Shown: positions 17,825-27,201, counted from the stretch's first letter. The stretch: 64,000 nucleotides of DNA from Alteromonas_F sp964429915 (GCA_964429915.1 CAYSDZ010000011.1:32170-96169), one strand, 5' to 3'. Notes: generated by a model from the sequence alone, not told the origin. Translations and numbers: made by a program.

Positions 17825-18253
17825 TTAAATATCCAGTACTTGAGGCTGTTGAGCAGCGTGCTTGTGCTCAGTGCCAGCGTAAACTTTCATCTTGCGGAAC
17901 ATTGCACGTCCTAGAGGACCTTTTGGCAACATACCTTTAACTGCTTTTTCAATAACCATTTCAGGCTTGGCTACGATAAGCTTTTCGAAAGTTGTTTCTT
18001 TTAAACCACCTGGATACCCAGAGTGTGCGTAATACATTTTTGCTTTCGCTTTGTTACCAGTAACGCGTACTTTTTCTGCATTAATAACAACAATGTAATC
18101 ACCTGCATCAGCATGCGGTGTGTATTCTGGCTTGTGCTTACCACGAAGGCGATGCGCAATTTCAGAGGCTAGACGACCAAGCGTTTTGTCTGCGGCGTCT
18201 ACCACATACCAATCGCGCTGAACCGTTTCTGGTTTGGCTACAAAAGTTTTCAT
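17825..18253 (-). CDS. rplM: Ribosomal protein L13 (uL13)
   Basis: A 142-residue L13, full length (MKTFVAKPETVQRDWYVVDA ... GMLPKGPLGRAMFRKMKVYAG). An early-assembly protein of the 50S subunit. In E. coli L13 represses its own operon by binding the rplM leader; here a 150-base leader with a hairpin precedes the gene, compatible with the same control. Confidence 0.98.
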   Translation of the reverse strand: MKTFVAKPETVQRDWYVVDAADKTLGRLASEIAHRLRGKHKPEYTPHADAGDYIVVINAEKVRVTGNKAKAKMYYAHSGYPGGLKETTFEKLIVAKPEMVIEKAVKGMLPKGPLGRAMFRKMKVYAGTEHKHAAQQPQVLDI

Positions 18254-18289
18254 TTATATTTACTCGAATTTAATTCGTCATTCTATGAG

Positions 18290-18318
18290 TGTCATTACAT
18301 CAGTGCGATCTAATGACA
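18290..18318 (-). promoter_or_regulatory. Hairpin in the rplM leader
   Basis: Perfect 8-base inverted repeat TGTCATTA/TAATGACA with a 13-base loop, inside the predicted leader of rplM about 37 bases before its ATG. It could be part of an L13 feedback site; this is inference from the E. coli operon. Confidence 0.4.
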
Positions 18319-18406
18319 GCTCGCCAATTTCACTTTGTATTCACCCCTTCGAGTGACACTAAGTTGGCCGTTGCTCTGGGAAAAGAGCGCAAGCATAACT
18401 GGGCAG

Positions 18407-18441
18407 GGCGCGAATTATACAGAAATTGTTCAAAAAGCGAA
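18407..18441 (-). promoter_or_regulatory. Promoter of rplM-rpsI with GC-rich discriminator
   Basis: On the minus strand a perfect -10 TATAAT (18419-18414) is followed by TCGCGCC, a GC-rich discriminator as found in promoters inhibited by ppGpp/DksA. A weak -35 (TTCGCT, 18441-18436) lies 16 bases upstream. Start would be near 18407, giving a leader of about 150 bases. Confidence 0.55.
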
Positions 18442-18444
18442 GCC

Positions 18445-19257
18445 CTAAAGCGAGGTTTTTTTAACCCTTAACCATGCCTCTTCCATTTCTTCCAAAGAAA
18501 GGCTTTTTAAAGGGCGGCTCTCATTAATTTTATTGGATTTAATAAGAAGCTGCTCAAGCGCTTCAAACCTTGTTTTGAATTTGTAGGATGCTTTTCTCAA
18601 GGCATTGTCGGGATTGATTTTATGGTGTCTCGCTAAATTAACTAAAGCAAAAAACGCATCGCCAATTTCTTCTTCGACATCGATTTTTCGCTTATGAAGC
18701 ATGGCCTCTTCTATTTCACTTATTTCTTCTTTCACTTTTTCAAGAACCGGTGCCACATCTGGCCAGTCGAAACCCACTTTGGCGCAGGCCTTTTGTAGTT
18801 CGTAAGCAAAGGTCAAACTTGGCAAACCGCTGATGATATCGACAAACGTGCTTGATTCACTTACCTCGGTTTTGGATTTTTCTTGTAATTTTATAGCGTC
18901 CCACTGTTCATTTAACTCAGTCAAAGAAAGAGACCGTTGCTCTGAAAACACATGCGGATGGCGACGGATAAGCTTTTCTGCAACTGACCGAGCAATATCG
19001 TCAAACGTAAAACTTCCCTCCTCTTTCCCAAGTTGAGCATAAAACACCACTTGGAATAACAAATCACCGCATTCACTCTTTATCTCTTCACGATCTCCTT
19101 TGGCAATAGCATCTGCAACTTCGTAAGCCTCTTCAATGGTATGAGGAACAATCGACTCAAAGCTTTGCGCCTTGTCCCAAGGACACCCTGTGTCTGGATC
19201 TCGCAACTGCTGCATAATATCCAGTAGGCCTTGTAAGCTATCCTTCTCGTTTAACAT
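18445..19257 (-). CDS. mazG: Nucleoside triphosphate pyrophosphohydrolase MazG
   Basis: A 270-residue MazG with two all-alpha NTP-pyrophosphatase domains; acidic Mg2+-binding motifs are visible (EEAYEVADAI, ECGDLLFQVV, and EEEIGDAFFALVNLAR in the second half). It hydrolyses NTPs to NMP and pyrophosphate and can lower ppGpp levels in E. coli. The ATG at 19257 is preferred: AAGG lies 8 bases upstream. It overlaps the end of relA by 20 bases in another frame. The E. coli mazEF toxin pair that lies between relA and mazG is absent here. Confidence 0.95.
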   Translation of the reverse strand: MLNEKDSLQGLLDIMQQLRDPDTGCPWDKAQSFESIVPHTIEEAYEVADAIAKGDREEIKSECGDLLFQVVFYAQLGKEEGSFTFDDIARSVAEKLIRRHPHVFSEQRSLSLTELNEQWDAIKLQEKSKTEVSESSTFVDIISGLPSLTFAYELQKACAKVGFDWPDVAPVLEKVKEEISEIEEAMLHKRKIDVEEEIGDAFFALVNLARHHKINPDNALRKASYKFKTRFEALEQLLIKSNKINESRPLKSLSLEEMEEAWLRVKKTSL

Positions 19258-21397
19258 CGACAATGCCTTGTATTTGGCTTAGCTTATTCATCACTTTTGA
19301 TAAGGCTGCGGCATTTCTCACTTCCACAGACAGTTTAATGGTGGCACTAAGAGCTTTCTTATCACTCAAACTATTTACGCCTAACAAGCCTACATTTTCA
19401 TTGGCAAGCACAGTAGTAATATCGCGCAAAAGACCACTGCGATCACTACAAAAAATGGCAATCGTCGTTTCAAAACCCACCGCTATGGCGCCCGACCAAT
19501 TAACCTCAATTTCGCGCTCTGGTGATAACGACAGTAAGTGTTGCAACTGGGGGCAATCTTCTTTGTGCACACTCACTCCTTTTCCTTGTGTAATATAACC
19601 AAGGATCGGTTCGCCAGGTACAGGTTTGCAGCAATTCGCCAACTGACTCAAAAGATGCCCTACACCCTCAACAACAATGCTGTCCTTTCTGGTGTTTCCT
19701 TTAGCCACGCGCTTTTTAGGTTTAACGGTGGGGACTTCCGGCTTGGCTGCAAATTTTTGCATCAAGTAGTTGACTACAGACATTACTTTGACATCGCCAG
19801 CGCCAATGGCTGCGTATAAGTCGGCTAACTGATGAAAATTAAATTTCTCCACCGACTCGTCAGCTAGCTTGAAAGAAAGATGTGACTTATGAAGTTCTCT
19901 CTCCAACAATTCTTTGCCTGCCAACAGGTTTTTATCTTTATCTTGCTTTTTAAAGAATGAATGAATCGTGGCGCGTGCACGCGATGAGTGTACATATCCC
20001 AACCCGGGATGCATCCAGTCTCTACTCGGCTGTAATTGCTTTCCAGTCAGGACTTCTACTTGGTCACCATTCACAAGCTGGTAAGTAAATGGAACAATGC
20101 GGCCATTGACTTTCGCACCAATACAGCGGTGGCCCACATTTGAGTGCACGTAATAAGCAAAATCTAAGGGGGTTGAACCCATTGGAAGATCAACAACGTC
20201 GCCTTTAGGGGTGAATACATATACTCTGTCGTCGAAGACTTGGCTGCGTAACTCTTCTACCAAATCACCCGAATCAGCCACTTCCTCTTGCCACTGCAGG
20301 ATTCGCCTCAACCAATTGATTCGTTCGTCAAAACCAGAAACATTGCCGGTTTTGTCTTCTTTATATTTCCAATGCGCTGCCACGCCTAATTCGGCTTCTT
20401 GGTGCATTTGCTTGGTGCGAATTTGCACTTCCACCGATTTTCCTTCTGGCCCAACAATCACGGTATGAATAGACTGATAGCCATTGGCTTTCGGGGTAGC
20501 AATGTAATCATCGAATTCATTTGGGATATGTCGGTAGTTAGCGTGCAGCGTACCTAAAGCTGAGTAACAATCTTGTAGTCCATTGGCGATAATGCGAAGT
20601 GCCCTTATGTCGAACAGCTGTTCGAAACTCAGGTTCTTTTTCTGCATCTTTTTCCAAATACTAAAAATGTGCTTGGGTCTTCCATAGACCTCTGCGTTAA
20701 CGCCCTCTTTATTGATAAGCAATTGAATATCGCTAACGATGTCTTCAATATACTGCGCACGCGCTTTTCGTTTTCCATCAAGTTGCTTGGCAATAGACTT
20801 GTAGGTTGTTGGATGAAGGTAACGAAACGCTAAATCTTCCAATTCCCATTTAATTTGTCCAATACCTAAGCGATTGGCCAAGGGAGCATAAATAGTGGAA
20901 CACTCCCTAGCTATCATTACTTTGGTTTCTTCATCCGCTTTTTTCGCTTTTTGCAGAGCACAAATTCTCTCTGCCATTTTTATTACCACTGCTCTGGCAT
21001 CTTCGACCATCGCGAGTAACATGCGTCTGATGCTGTCTACATTACTTTCATTTAATGACGTTGTGTTTCGATTGCGACCATACAAAGCGCGGATCGCATC
21101 CATTCTGCGTACACCAACGATAAGCTGCTTTATTTCTTTACCAAACGCTTCCTCGACCTCTTCGTCTGACAACGCATGCACTTCACAATACGGATACACC
21201 AATGCTGCTTGCAAGGTGGCATCGTCCATATGCAACTCGTGCAAAATTTCAACCATTTCTTGCCCGACAAGCAGGCTTTCGGGGTTGTCTATGACAGTAC
21301 GCAGTTTTTCTCGGGTGTCATCAGACAAAGCCAAATTTTTTAACCAGTCTTGAAATTCCGGCCGCGTTTTCTGATGTACTTGACGAGTAGAAACCAT
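19238..21397 (-). CDS. relA: (p)ppGpp synthetase RelA
   Basis: A 719-residue RelA. Domains in order: inactive hydrolase-like domain (about 1-200), synthetase (about 230-350), TGS (about 395-460), and a C-terminal ACT domain (about 645-719). The synthetase motif E294-F-D-D297 is the EXDD form of monofunctional RelA, whereas bifunctional Rel/SpoT has RXKD. The HD motif of an active hydrolase is not seen in the first domain. It makes (p)ppGpp on ribosomes carrying uncharged tRNA. The order rlmD-relA-mazG is as in E. coli. Confidence 0.97.
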   Translation of the reverse strand: MVSTRQVHQKTRPEFQDWLKNLALSDDTREKLRTVIDNPESLLVGQEMVEILHELHMDDATLQAALVYPYCEVHALSDEEVEEAFGKEIKQLIVGVRRMDAIRALYGRNRNTTSLNESNVDSIRRMLLAMVEDARAVVIKMAERICALQKAKKADEETKVMIARECSTIYAPLANRLGIGQIKWELEDLAFRYLHPTTYKSIAKQLDGKRKARAQYIEDIVSDIQLLINKEGVNAEVYGRPKHIFSIWKKMQKKNLSFEQLFDIRALRIIANGLQDCYSALGTLHANYRHIPNEFDDYIATPKANGYQSIHTVIVGPEGKSVEVQIRTKQMHQEAELGVAAHWKYKEDKTGNVSGFDERINWLRRILQWQEEVADSGDLVEELRSQVFDDRVYVFTPKGDVVDLPMGSTPLDFAYYVHSNVGHRCIGAKVNGRIVPFTYQLVNGDQVEVLTGKQLQPSRDWMHPGLGYVHSSRARATIHSFFKKQDKDKNLLAGKELLERELHKSHLSFKLADESVEKFNFHQLADLYAAIGAGDVKVMSVVNYLMQKFAAKPEVPTVKPKKRVAKGNTRKDSIVVEGVGHLLSQLANCCKPVPGEPILGYITQGKGVSVHKEDCPQLQHLLSLSPEREIEVNWSGAIAVGFETTIAIFCSDRSGLLRDITTVLANENVGLLGVNSLSDKKALSATIKLSVEVRNAAALSKVMNKLSQIQGIVDVKREG

Positions 21398-21406
21398 AAT
21401 GTTTGC

Positions 21407-22816
21407 TTAGCTGTGCGAAAAAACTGAAAACAATTCGGTGTGTGGAGTATAGGGAAACATATCCATTAAAGTAAGGCTAGATATTAAAAAACCATTATCT
21501 ATAAGTACCTTAGCATCCCTTAACCATGTTTGAGGGTTGCAAGAAATATACACAATCTTGCTTGCCACCTGAATGTTAAGCTGCTGACACACTGCCCATG
21601 CACCATCCCTAGAGGGGTCGAGAAGCACTTTATGCTTCTTATTCTTTAATAAATCTTCAATGCCGCGGGGATCATTCAAATTTCTGCATTCGTGCAAGAC
21701 ATGGTTTATGCCCAAAGTTTGTGCAATACGCTGTGCTTTTTCCGTCATTGCCTGACTTCCTTCTATCGCCAGAACCTTATTGCTCAATTTACTTAACGGC
21801 CACGTAAAATTTCCCATACCGCTGTACAGTTCTAAAATTGGATCGCTGCTCTTATCAGACTTCGCATCAGACATCGCCTTACAAGCTAAATCTAGCATTT
21901 TCGAATTTACCGAAGCGTTAACTTGAATAAAGTCACTTGAGTTAGGCTTTACGTCACGTTGCGTATGCTTTTCTGTTTCATCGTCTTTTGTAGACCCGAA
22001 TATCCTCAGTGTTTTTTCTTTGAGATACAGTATGACACGGGCTTTGCTATCAACATCGGTGCGAATTTTTTCAGCGAAATTTGCCCACCATTGCATCGCG
22101 TCATGGCTTAAGGATTTTACGCAATGAACGCTGATTGAGCATTCGTTGTTATACTCCGGTAGCTGCATCAACGTGATGTGCCCGACAAAACGCAATGCTT
22201 GATACGCACCACACTGAGATGAACCCTCTTTATGAATTACGGCATGCAGCAGGTTCATCGTATTTTGCAAGTCAGGAGTGAGTATTGCACAGGCTGAAAT
22301 ATCGATTATCTGCGAAGAATTCGCTGATCGGAATCCAACCTTAATAGCTTGCTTATTTCGTGCATCAACCGCTAGGCGCGCTTTTCGTCGATAAGCTTGG
22401 TTATCACTGACTACTGGAGCTGTCCAAGGTAGAGCGCCTAACTTTAACTGTCGACTTATCTGTCCGTCGAGGGCTTGTTGCTTGAGCCGCAGCATCGCAG
22501 TCGGACCACAGTGCTGAGTGCTACAGCCACCGCATTGCGTGACCCATTTGCAAAAAGGAATCTTTCGTTCTGGATGGACATTGTGTATTTCACTGTCAAC
22601 GCTGTGCGCATGCCAAATATGTTTTCGCTTTTTTGTTATTTTTATTTTAAGCGTTTCACCGGGTAGACCATCGCTGATGGCAATGATGGGTTTATGACTC
22701 AAACATAAACCCTGCCCTTGCGCGTTAACCGTATCGATTTTGACGGTTAAAAAGAGGGGTGTGTCTTTACTTTTAGAGCTTGAACGAGGTTTATTCGCTT
22801 TATAAAAAGAAACCAC
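21407..22816 (-). CDS. rlmD: 23S rRNA (uracil-1939-C5)-methyltransferase RlmD
   Basis: A 469-residue RlmD (RumA). A TRAM domain lies at the N-terminus (KIDTVNAQGQGLCLSHK), then the [4Fe-4S] cysteine cluster (FCKWVTQCGGC...HC), and a SAM-dependent methyltransferase domain (LELYSGMGNFTWPL). The catalytic cysteine is in YISCNPQTWLRD. It methylates U1939 of 23S rRNA. It ends 9 bases before relA and starts 5 bases after acpS, forming part of a long minus-strand run. Confidence 0.94.
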   Translation of the reverse strand: MVSFYKANKPRSSSKSKDTPLFLTVKIDTVNAQGQGLCLSHKPIIAISDGLPGETLKIKITKKRKHIWHAHSVDSEIHNVHPERKIPFCKWVTQCGGCSTQHCGPTAMLRLKQQALDGQISRQLKLGALPWTAPVVSDNQAYRRKARLAVDARNKQAIKVGFRSANSSQIIDISACAILTPDLQNTMNLLHAVIHKEGSSQCGAYQALRFVGHITLMQLPEYNNECSISVHCVKSLSHDAMQWWANFAEKIRTDVDSKARVILYLKEKTLRIFGSTKDDETEKHTQRDVKPNSSDFIQVNASVNSKMLDLACKAMSDAKSDKSSDPILELYSGMGNFTWPLSKLSNKVLAIEGSQAMTEKAQRIAQTLGINHVLHECRNLNDPRGIEDLLKNKKHKVLLDPSRDGAWAVCQQLNIQVASKIVYISCNPQTWLRDAKVLIDNGFLISSLTLMDMFPYTPHTELFSVFSHS

Positions 22817-22821
22817 GTTAG

Positions 22822-23196
22822 TTATTCGCTCAAAATAACCGTTGCGACAGCGTAGTGTTGCTCGTCGGCAATAGTCAGCAGAATTTTGTTTACCCCTAAT
22901 GCTTGGACTTTACTCAATGCCCCGTCACTAAAAGAAAGTAAGGGTTTACCTAAAGAATCGTTGCTTATTTCAATTTGTTGCCAGCTTACACCGTGGCCAA
23001 TGCCAGTGCCTATTGCCTTGACTGCTGCTTCTTTCGCAGCAAACCGTTTCGCCAAAAAGCGTTCGGGCATAGTGTGCCGCTCAAACGACTTTAGCTCAGC
23101 TTCGGTGAGTACTCTTTTCGCCAATCGGAGTATGTCGCTGTATTCTGAAAACCGGCTTATTTCAACAATATCTGTACCGAGACCAACAACGCTCAT
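22822..23196 (-). CDS. acpS: Holo-[acyl-carrier-protein] synthase AcpS
   Basis: A 124-residue AcpS. Signature motifs are GLGTDIVEISR near the start (Mg2+-binding Asp) and RFAAKEAAVKAIGTG in the middle. It transfers 4'-phosphopantetheine from CoA to acyl carrier protein. The ATG at 23196 is chosen because the family starts MSVVGLGTDIVEI and GAGAGG lies 9 bases before it; an upstream in-frame ATG would overlap pdxJ. The pdxJ-acpS pair is conserved in gammaproteobacteria. Confidence 0.95.
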   Translation of the reverse strand: MSVVGLGTDIVEISRFSEYSDILRLAKRVLTEAELKSFERHTMPERFLAKRFAAKEAAVKAIGTGIGHGVSWQQIEISNDSLGKPLLSFSDGALSKVQALGVNKILLTIADEQHYAVATVILSE

Positions 23197-23212
23197 CCTT
23201 GCTTGCCTCTCA

Positions 23213-23974
23213 TTAACCAAATTGCAGTTGTTGAGTACGCGCATCGACCATTAATTTGCGCATATCAGCAACTGCATTCGCTAGACCATCAATTGCTGCT
23301 CGCGCGATAATAGCATGACCGATGTTTAACTCGTCAATTTGACCAATGGCGGCAATCGCTTGTACATTGTGATAATGAAGGCCATGTCCTGCGTTCACTT
23401 TTAAGCCTTTTTCGTGTGCATAACGCACTGCACTTTGCAGTCTGGAAAGCTCTTCAGCACGAGTGTTGTCGTTTTTCGCGTCTGCGTATTGTCCCGTATG
23501 TATTTCAATATAGGGAGCGCCACATTCAATCGCAGCATCAATCTGAGCCTGATCAGCATCAATAAATAAAGACACTTTAATACCCGCATTTCCTAAGGTG
23601 TGACATGCTTTTTCTATCAGTGAAAATTTCCCAGCCACGTCCAAGCCGCCTTCAGTCGTAAGCTCCTCGCGTTTTTCCGGTACAAGACAGCAAAACTCTG
23701 GCTGTGTTTTTAATGCAATATCCAGCATCTCATTGGTTACCGCCATCTCTAAATTCAGACGCGTTTTTATCGTTTGGCTAAGTAGTACTACATCTCTGTC
23801 GGTAATATGCCTGCGATCTTCTCGTAAATGAACGGTAATTCCATCGGCTCCAGCTCTCTCTGCAACGGCTGCGGCTTCTACTGGGTCGGGGTACTGAGTC
23901 CCTCGCGCATTTCTTAATGTGGCGATATGGTCAATATTCACGCCAAGATATATTGGATTGATCTTTTCACTCAA
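23213..23974 (-). CDS. pdxJ: Pyridoxine 5'-phosphate synthase PdxJ
   Basis: A 253-residue TIM-barrel enzyme (LGVNIDHIATLRNARGT at the start, GADGITVHLREDRRHI, and LKVNAGHGLHYHNV). It condenses 1-deoxyxylulose 5-phosphate with 3-amino-2-oxopropyl phosphate, the product of PdxA, to give pyridoxine 5'-phosphate; pdxA lies in this window at 31978. It is followed by acpS after 16 bases. Confidence 0.96.
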   Translation of the reverse strand: MSEKINPIYLGVNIDHIATLRNARGTQYPDPVEAAAVAERAGADGITVHLREDRRHITDRDVVLLSQTIKTRLNLEMAVTNEMLDIALKTQPEFCCLVPEKREELTTEGGLDVAGKFSLIEKACHTLGNAGIKVSLFIDADQAQIDAAIECGAPYIEIHTGQYADAKNDNTRAEELSRLQSAVRYAHEKGLKVNAGHGLHYHNVQAIAAIGQIDELNIGHAIIARAAIDGLANAVADMRKLMVDARTQQLQFG

Positions 23975-24043
23975 TTCTTAATCACTCTTAGTTTTTTGTA
24001 AGGTAACTGTTGATAGTCTCACTATACAATACTAAGAATTGTA

Positions 24044-24757
24044 TCATGTGGTTTTAAATAACGCCCTACTGTGCAAGGGTTTACTTCCTAAAAACGGATA
24101 CAAGGCTTTGCGGCAAAGCTGTTTTGCTAAGCGCTTGCTGTCTGCGTGCCAGTTTCCTTCACACACATCTAGGAAGGTCTGTCCTAAAAAGGTATCAATG
24201 TTGTTCGACTTATTTTGTTGCTTTGGCTCAAAAGGCACCACTCCAATACCTGCTTGGAATTGATAGAAGCACGCTACATTTATATCGCGTCCATCGGAAC
24301 TTGAGCTTAAATCGGGTAATACGCCCAATTCATCAAGCAAAGCAAATTCGTAACGACGTAAGGTCACTTCGTTATCAACATTGTTTTGCAGTGCATCTAA
24401 GCACAACAAATAATGCTCAAAAAAAGCGTCACAACTTACACCTTGCGGCAAAATACGCGTAATCAGTTCGTTCACATAAAAACCGCAATACAAGGCGTCG
24501 CCTTTTAAGGAATAAGCAGGAGCAGCAGGCTCTACATGAGAGAGGGTTTTTAAGTCGCTTTTACCAGAAAAACGAAGGTGTAGCGGTTGAAAAACTTGCA
24601 ATAGACTTTTTCGGTCTGATTTACTTTGCCTCATTCCCCTCGCTACTGCACTTTGTCTGCCTTGGTTCGCAGTAAAAAAGTCAATGATCATGCTTGTTTC
24701 GCGATAAGGACGCCGATGAAGAACAAGTCCTAACTCAAACTCAGCGTTTTTTAGCAT
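24044..24757 (-). CDS. recO: DNA repair protein RecO
   Basis: A 237-residue RecO with the N-terminal OB-fold (ELGLVLHRRPYRETSMIIDFFT...GRQSAVARGMR) and a helical C-terminal domain. It works with RecR to load RecA onto gapped DNA coated by SSB. Its start overlaps the end of recJ by 7 bases, an unusual neighbour: in E. coli recO follows era. A 69-base gap separates it from pdxJ. Confidence 0.93.
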   Translation of the reverse strand: MLKNAEFELGLVLHRRPYRETSMIIDFFTANQGRQSAVARGMRQSKSDRKSLLQVFQPLHLRFSGKSDLKTLSHVEPAAPAYSLKGDALYCGFYVNELITRILPQGVSCDAFFEHYLLCLDALQNNVDNEVTLRRYEFALLDELGVLPDLSSSSDGRDINVACFYQFQAGIGVVPFEPKQQNKSNNIDTFLGQTFLDVCEGNWHADSKRLAKQLCRKALYPFLGSKPLHSRALFKTT

Positions 24758-26472
24758 GGCTGCAAGTGAGAAATAATCAGCTGTAAATTGGTTTTGTTGC
24801 GAAACACGTTGATATCGGGAGAGTATACCGCGTGTATGCGGTCAACGTTGTTATTCGGCCACTCATTTGTGTCAACATTAAATGCGATACCGTTTATACG
24901 TTGGCCTGAGGACGTAGCAAGGTCGAGCTTTAAATGATGTTCGCCAACAATTCGCTGCGATAACAGTGTAAATTCGTTGTCGAAGCAAGGCGCTTCAAAA
25001 CCTTGTCCAAAAGGCCCTGATTGTTTAAGCAGTAAAGCAAAGTCTAAGCTAAAATCAGCTTCATCTAACGCACCATCGGTATACACAGTATCTTGTGTAT
25101 CCAAGGCTTCAATAACTGGTGCTAACATCTCGTCGAAAGCCTGTTTAAAATGTTCGAGATGCTCGATAGGTAGAGACAAACCAGCAGCCATCGCATGCCC
25201 ACCAAATTTATCAATTAAACTCGGGTTAGATTTATCTATGGCCTCCAGTACGTCGCGAATATGCACACCCGCAATCGATCGCGCTGAGCCTTTTAGCGTT
25301 TGTTCATCCTGTTTTGCAAACGTTACTGTTGGGCGATTAAAGGTATCTTTTAGGCGACCCGCAACAATCCCAATAACACCTTGATGAAACGACGCATCAT
25401 ATACTACAAACCCATTAGGCACAGAATCTGTGCTTGTTACTAATGACGATACAATGCTTTGCGCTTCCTCACGCATTTCCTGCTCAATGTGTTTTCGAGT
25501 TTGGTTCAACTGGTCTAGTTGGGCAGTGAGCTCTCTTGCTTGGTAAAGGTCGTCGGTAAGCAAACATTCTATTCCCAAAGCCATATCTTCCAGACGACCC
25601 GCAGCATTCAGCCTCGGACCAATAACAAAGCCCAAATCCGCCGCGCTCAAATAATGAACTGGTCGATTGGCAAGCTGCAACATAGCGGTAATTGCGGGTC
25701 GGCAGCGCCCAGCTCGTATGCGCTGTAAGCCTTGGTAAACTAAAATGCGGTTATTCTGATCAAGCGGAACAACATCTGCCACTGTGCCAATAGCGACAAT
25801 GTCTAGCCACTGTGCCATGTTCGGTTCCTTAATGCCCTTTTCTTTAAACCAATGTTGCTCGCTCAATGTCGCTTTTAACGCAGACAACACATAAAAGGCA
25901 ACACCAACGCCAGCCAAATGCTTTGACTCAAACGCACATCCAGGCTGATTCGGGTTAACAATCGCATCAGCATTTGGCAGGGCACTGGCTGGTAAGTGAT
26001 GGTCAGTAATAACGACGGTTAACCCTAATGCTTTGGCTTTCTCAACCCCCTCAAAGCATGCAATCCCACTGTCTACAGTAACAATGACCTCAGCACCTTG
26101 CTCGTAGGCGGCATCAACAATTTTTTCACTTAAGCCATAACCAAAGTTAAAGCGATTAGGTACCAAGTAAGCAATATTTTTTGCTCCCATTGCACTAAGA
26201 CCCAACATACAAAGCGCTGTGCTAGTGGCGCCGTCCGCATCAAAATCACCGATTAACATAATTTTTTGGTGGCGTTTAATAGCCTGAGATAACAATGACG
26301 CGGCTACCTGAATATCTTTTAAGTCTTTAAAGTGCAAAAGGTTACGCGCAGAAACGTCTATTTGTTGAGAACGACTGATGCCTCGAGCACGCAGCACGCG
26401 GTCTAAGGCACTTGGCAAGGCAGGATCAAAAACGTCGCCTTTTAACTGACGACGTTTAATAGTAACAGCCAT
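24751..26472 (-). CDS. recJ: Single-stranded-DNA-specific 5'-3' exonuclease RecJ
   Basis: A 573-residue DHH-family nuclease. Metal-binding motifs are visible in order: LIGDFDADGATSTAL, VTVDSGIACF and VITDHHLP, followed by the DHHA1 part with GGHAMAAGL and an OB-like C-terminal domain. It resects 5' ends for the RecF pathway and acts in mismatch and base-excision repair. dsbC lies 9 bases upstream, as in E. coli, and recO overlaps its end. Confidence 0.96.
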   Translation of the reverse strand: MAVTIKRRQLKGDVFDPALPSALDRVLRARGISRSQQIDVSARNLLHFKDLKDIQVAASLLSQAIKRHQKIMLIGDFDADGATSTALCMLGLSAMGAKNIAYLVPNRFNFGYGLSEKIVDAAYEQGAEVIVTVDSGIACFEGVEKAKALGLTVVITDHHLPASALPNADAIVNPNQPGCAFESKHLAGVGVAFYVLSALKATLSEQHWFKEKGIKEPNMAQWLDIVAIGTVADVVPLDQNNRILVYQGLQRIRAGRCRPAITAMLQLANRPVHYLSAADLGFVIGPRLNAAGRLEDMALGIECLLTDDLYQARELTAQLDQLNQTRKHIEQEMREEAQSIVSSLVTSTDSVPNGFVVYDASFHQGVIGIVAGRLKDTFNRPTVTFAKQDEQTLKGSARSIAGVHIRDVLEAIDKSNPSLIDKFGGHAMAAGLSLPIEHLEHFKQAFDEMLAPVIEALDTQDTVYTDGALDEADFSLDFALLLKQSGPFGQGFEAPCFDNEFTLLSQRIVGEHHLKLDLATSSGQRINGIAFNVDTNEWPNNNVDRIHAVYSPDINVFRNKTNLQLIISHLQPC

Positions 26473-26481
26473 AGAGAGTAG

Positions 26482-27201
26482 CTAGCCGGCGGCTTGTAAG
26501 GTATCTAGCAATTGTGGAGGTGGCTGGTAACCCGGCACTAATTGGCCATTAGGCAAAACAATCGCAGGCGTGCCATTTACGCCCACTTTTTGACCAAACC
26601 AAAATTGCTCTTCGACCTTATTAGCGCACGATGAAGAGGCCACTTTTTCACCAAACTTGGCATCGGTAAGCGCTTTTTTAGGATCTTTTGCACACCACAC
26701 AGAGACCATATCTGTGTAATTACTGCTTTCAACGCCTTGTCGGGGAAACGCCATATACCGAATAGTGATACCCGCATCGTTATATTCAGCTATTTGTTCG
26801 TGAAGGCGACGACAGTAACCACAAGTAATATCAGTAAAAACTGAGATCGCATATTTTTCATCTTTCGCTTTAAATTCGATCATATCATCTTTAAAGGTCT
26901 CAATACCTTCCAAGCGCACACTTGCCAAAGCAGCATCAGTTTCGTTACGCATGTCTTCATCCATATTAAAAATACGGGCTTGTAGTACGTAAGTGCCATC
27001 TTCACTCGCATAGAAAATGCCGCGTTCTGTATTTAATTGAAGTAAGCCTTTTACCGGCGAGTTCGATATCGCTTCAACTTTCCAGCCCAATCTATCTTCT
27101 AATTTGGTGTTTAATTCTTGATAATTCAGCTCTTGCGCTGTTGAAAAGAAAGCGGAAAACAAGACCGCACTGCCAATTAAAAACTTGCTAACTATTTTCA
27201 C
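26482..27201 (-). CDS. dsbC: Thiol:disulfide interchange protein DsbC
   Basis: A 239-residue periplasmic disulfide isomerase. A signal peptide (about residues 1-22) leads to an N-terminal dimerisation domain (about 25-85) and a thioredoxin domain with active site CGYC at residues 127-130. A second cysteine pair is visible at WCAKDP and SSCANK, as in E. coli DsbC. The cis-proline loop is in GVNGTPAIVLP. It precedes recJ by 9 bases. The 182 bases upstream, before djlA, should hold its promoter; nothing else was recognised there. Confidence 0.94.
   Translation of the reverse strand: MKIVSKFLIGSAVLFSAFFSTAQELNYQELNTKLEDRLGWKVEAISNSPVKGLLQLNTERGIFYASEDGTYVLQARIFNMDEDMRNETDAALASVRLEGIETFKDDMIEFKAKDEKYAISVFTDITCGYCRRLHEQIAEYNDAGITIRYMAFPRQGVESSNYTDMVSVWCAKDPKKALTDAKFGEKVASSSCANKVEEQFWFGQKVGVNGTPAIVLPNGQLVPGYQPPPQLLDTLQAAG

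Noticed and set aside
20895..21353. 152-codon open frame on the plus strand inside relA
   Set aside because: Antisense shadow of relA, serine-rich low-complexity content, no ribosome-binding site or family resemblance.
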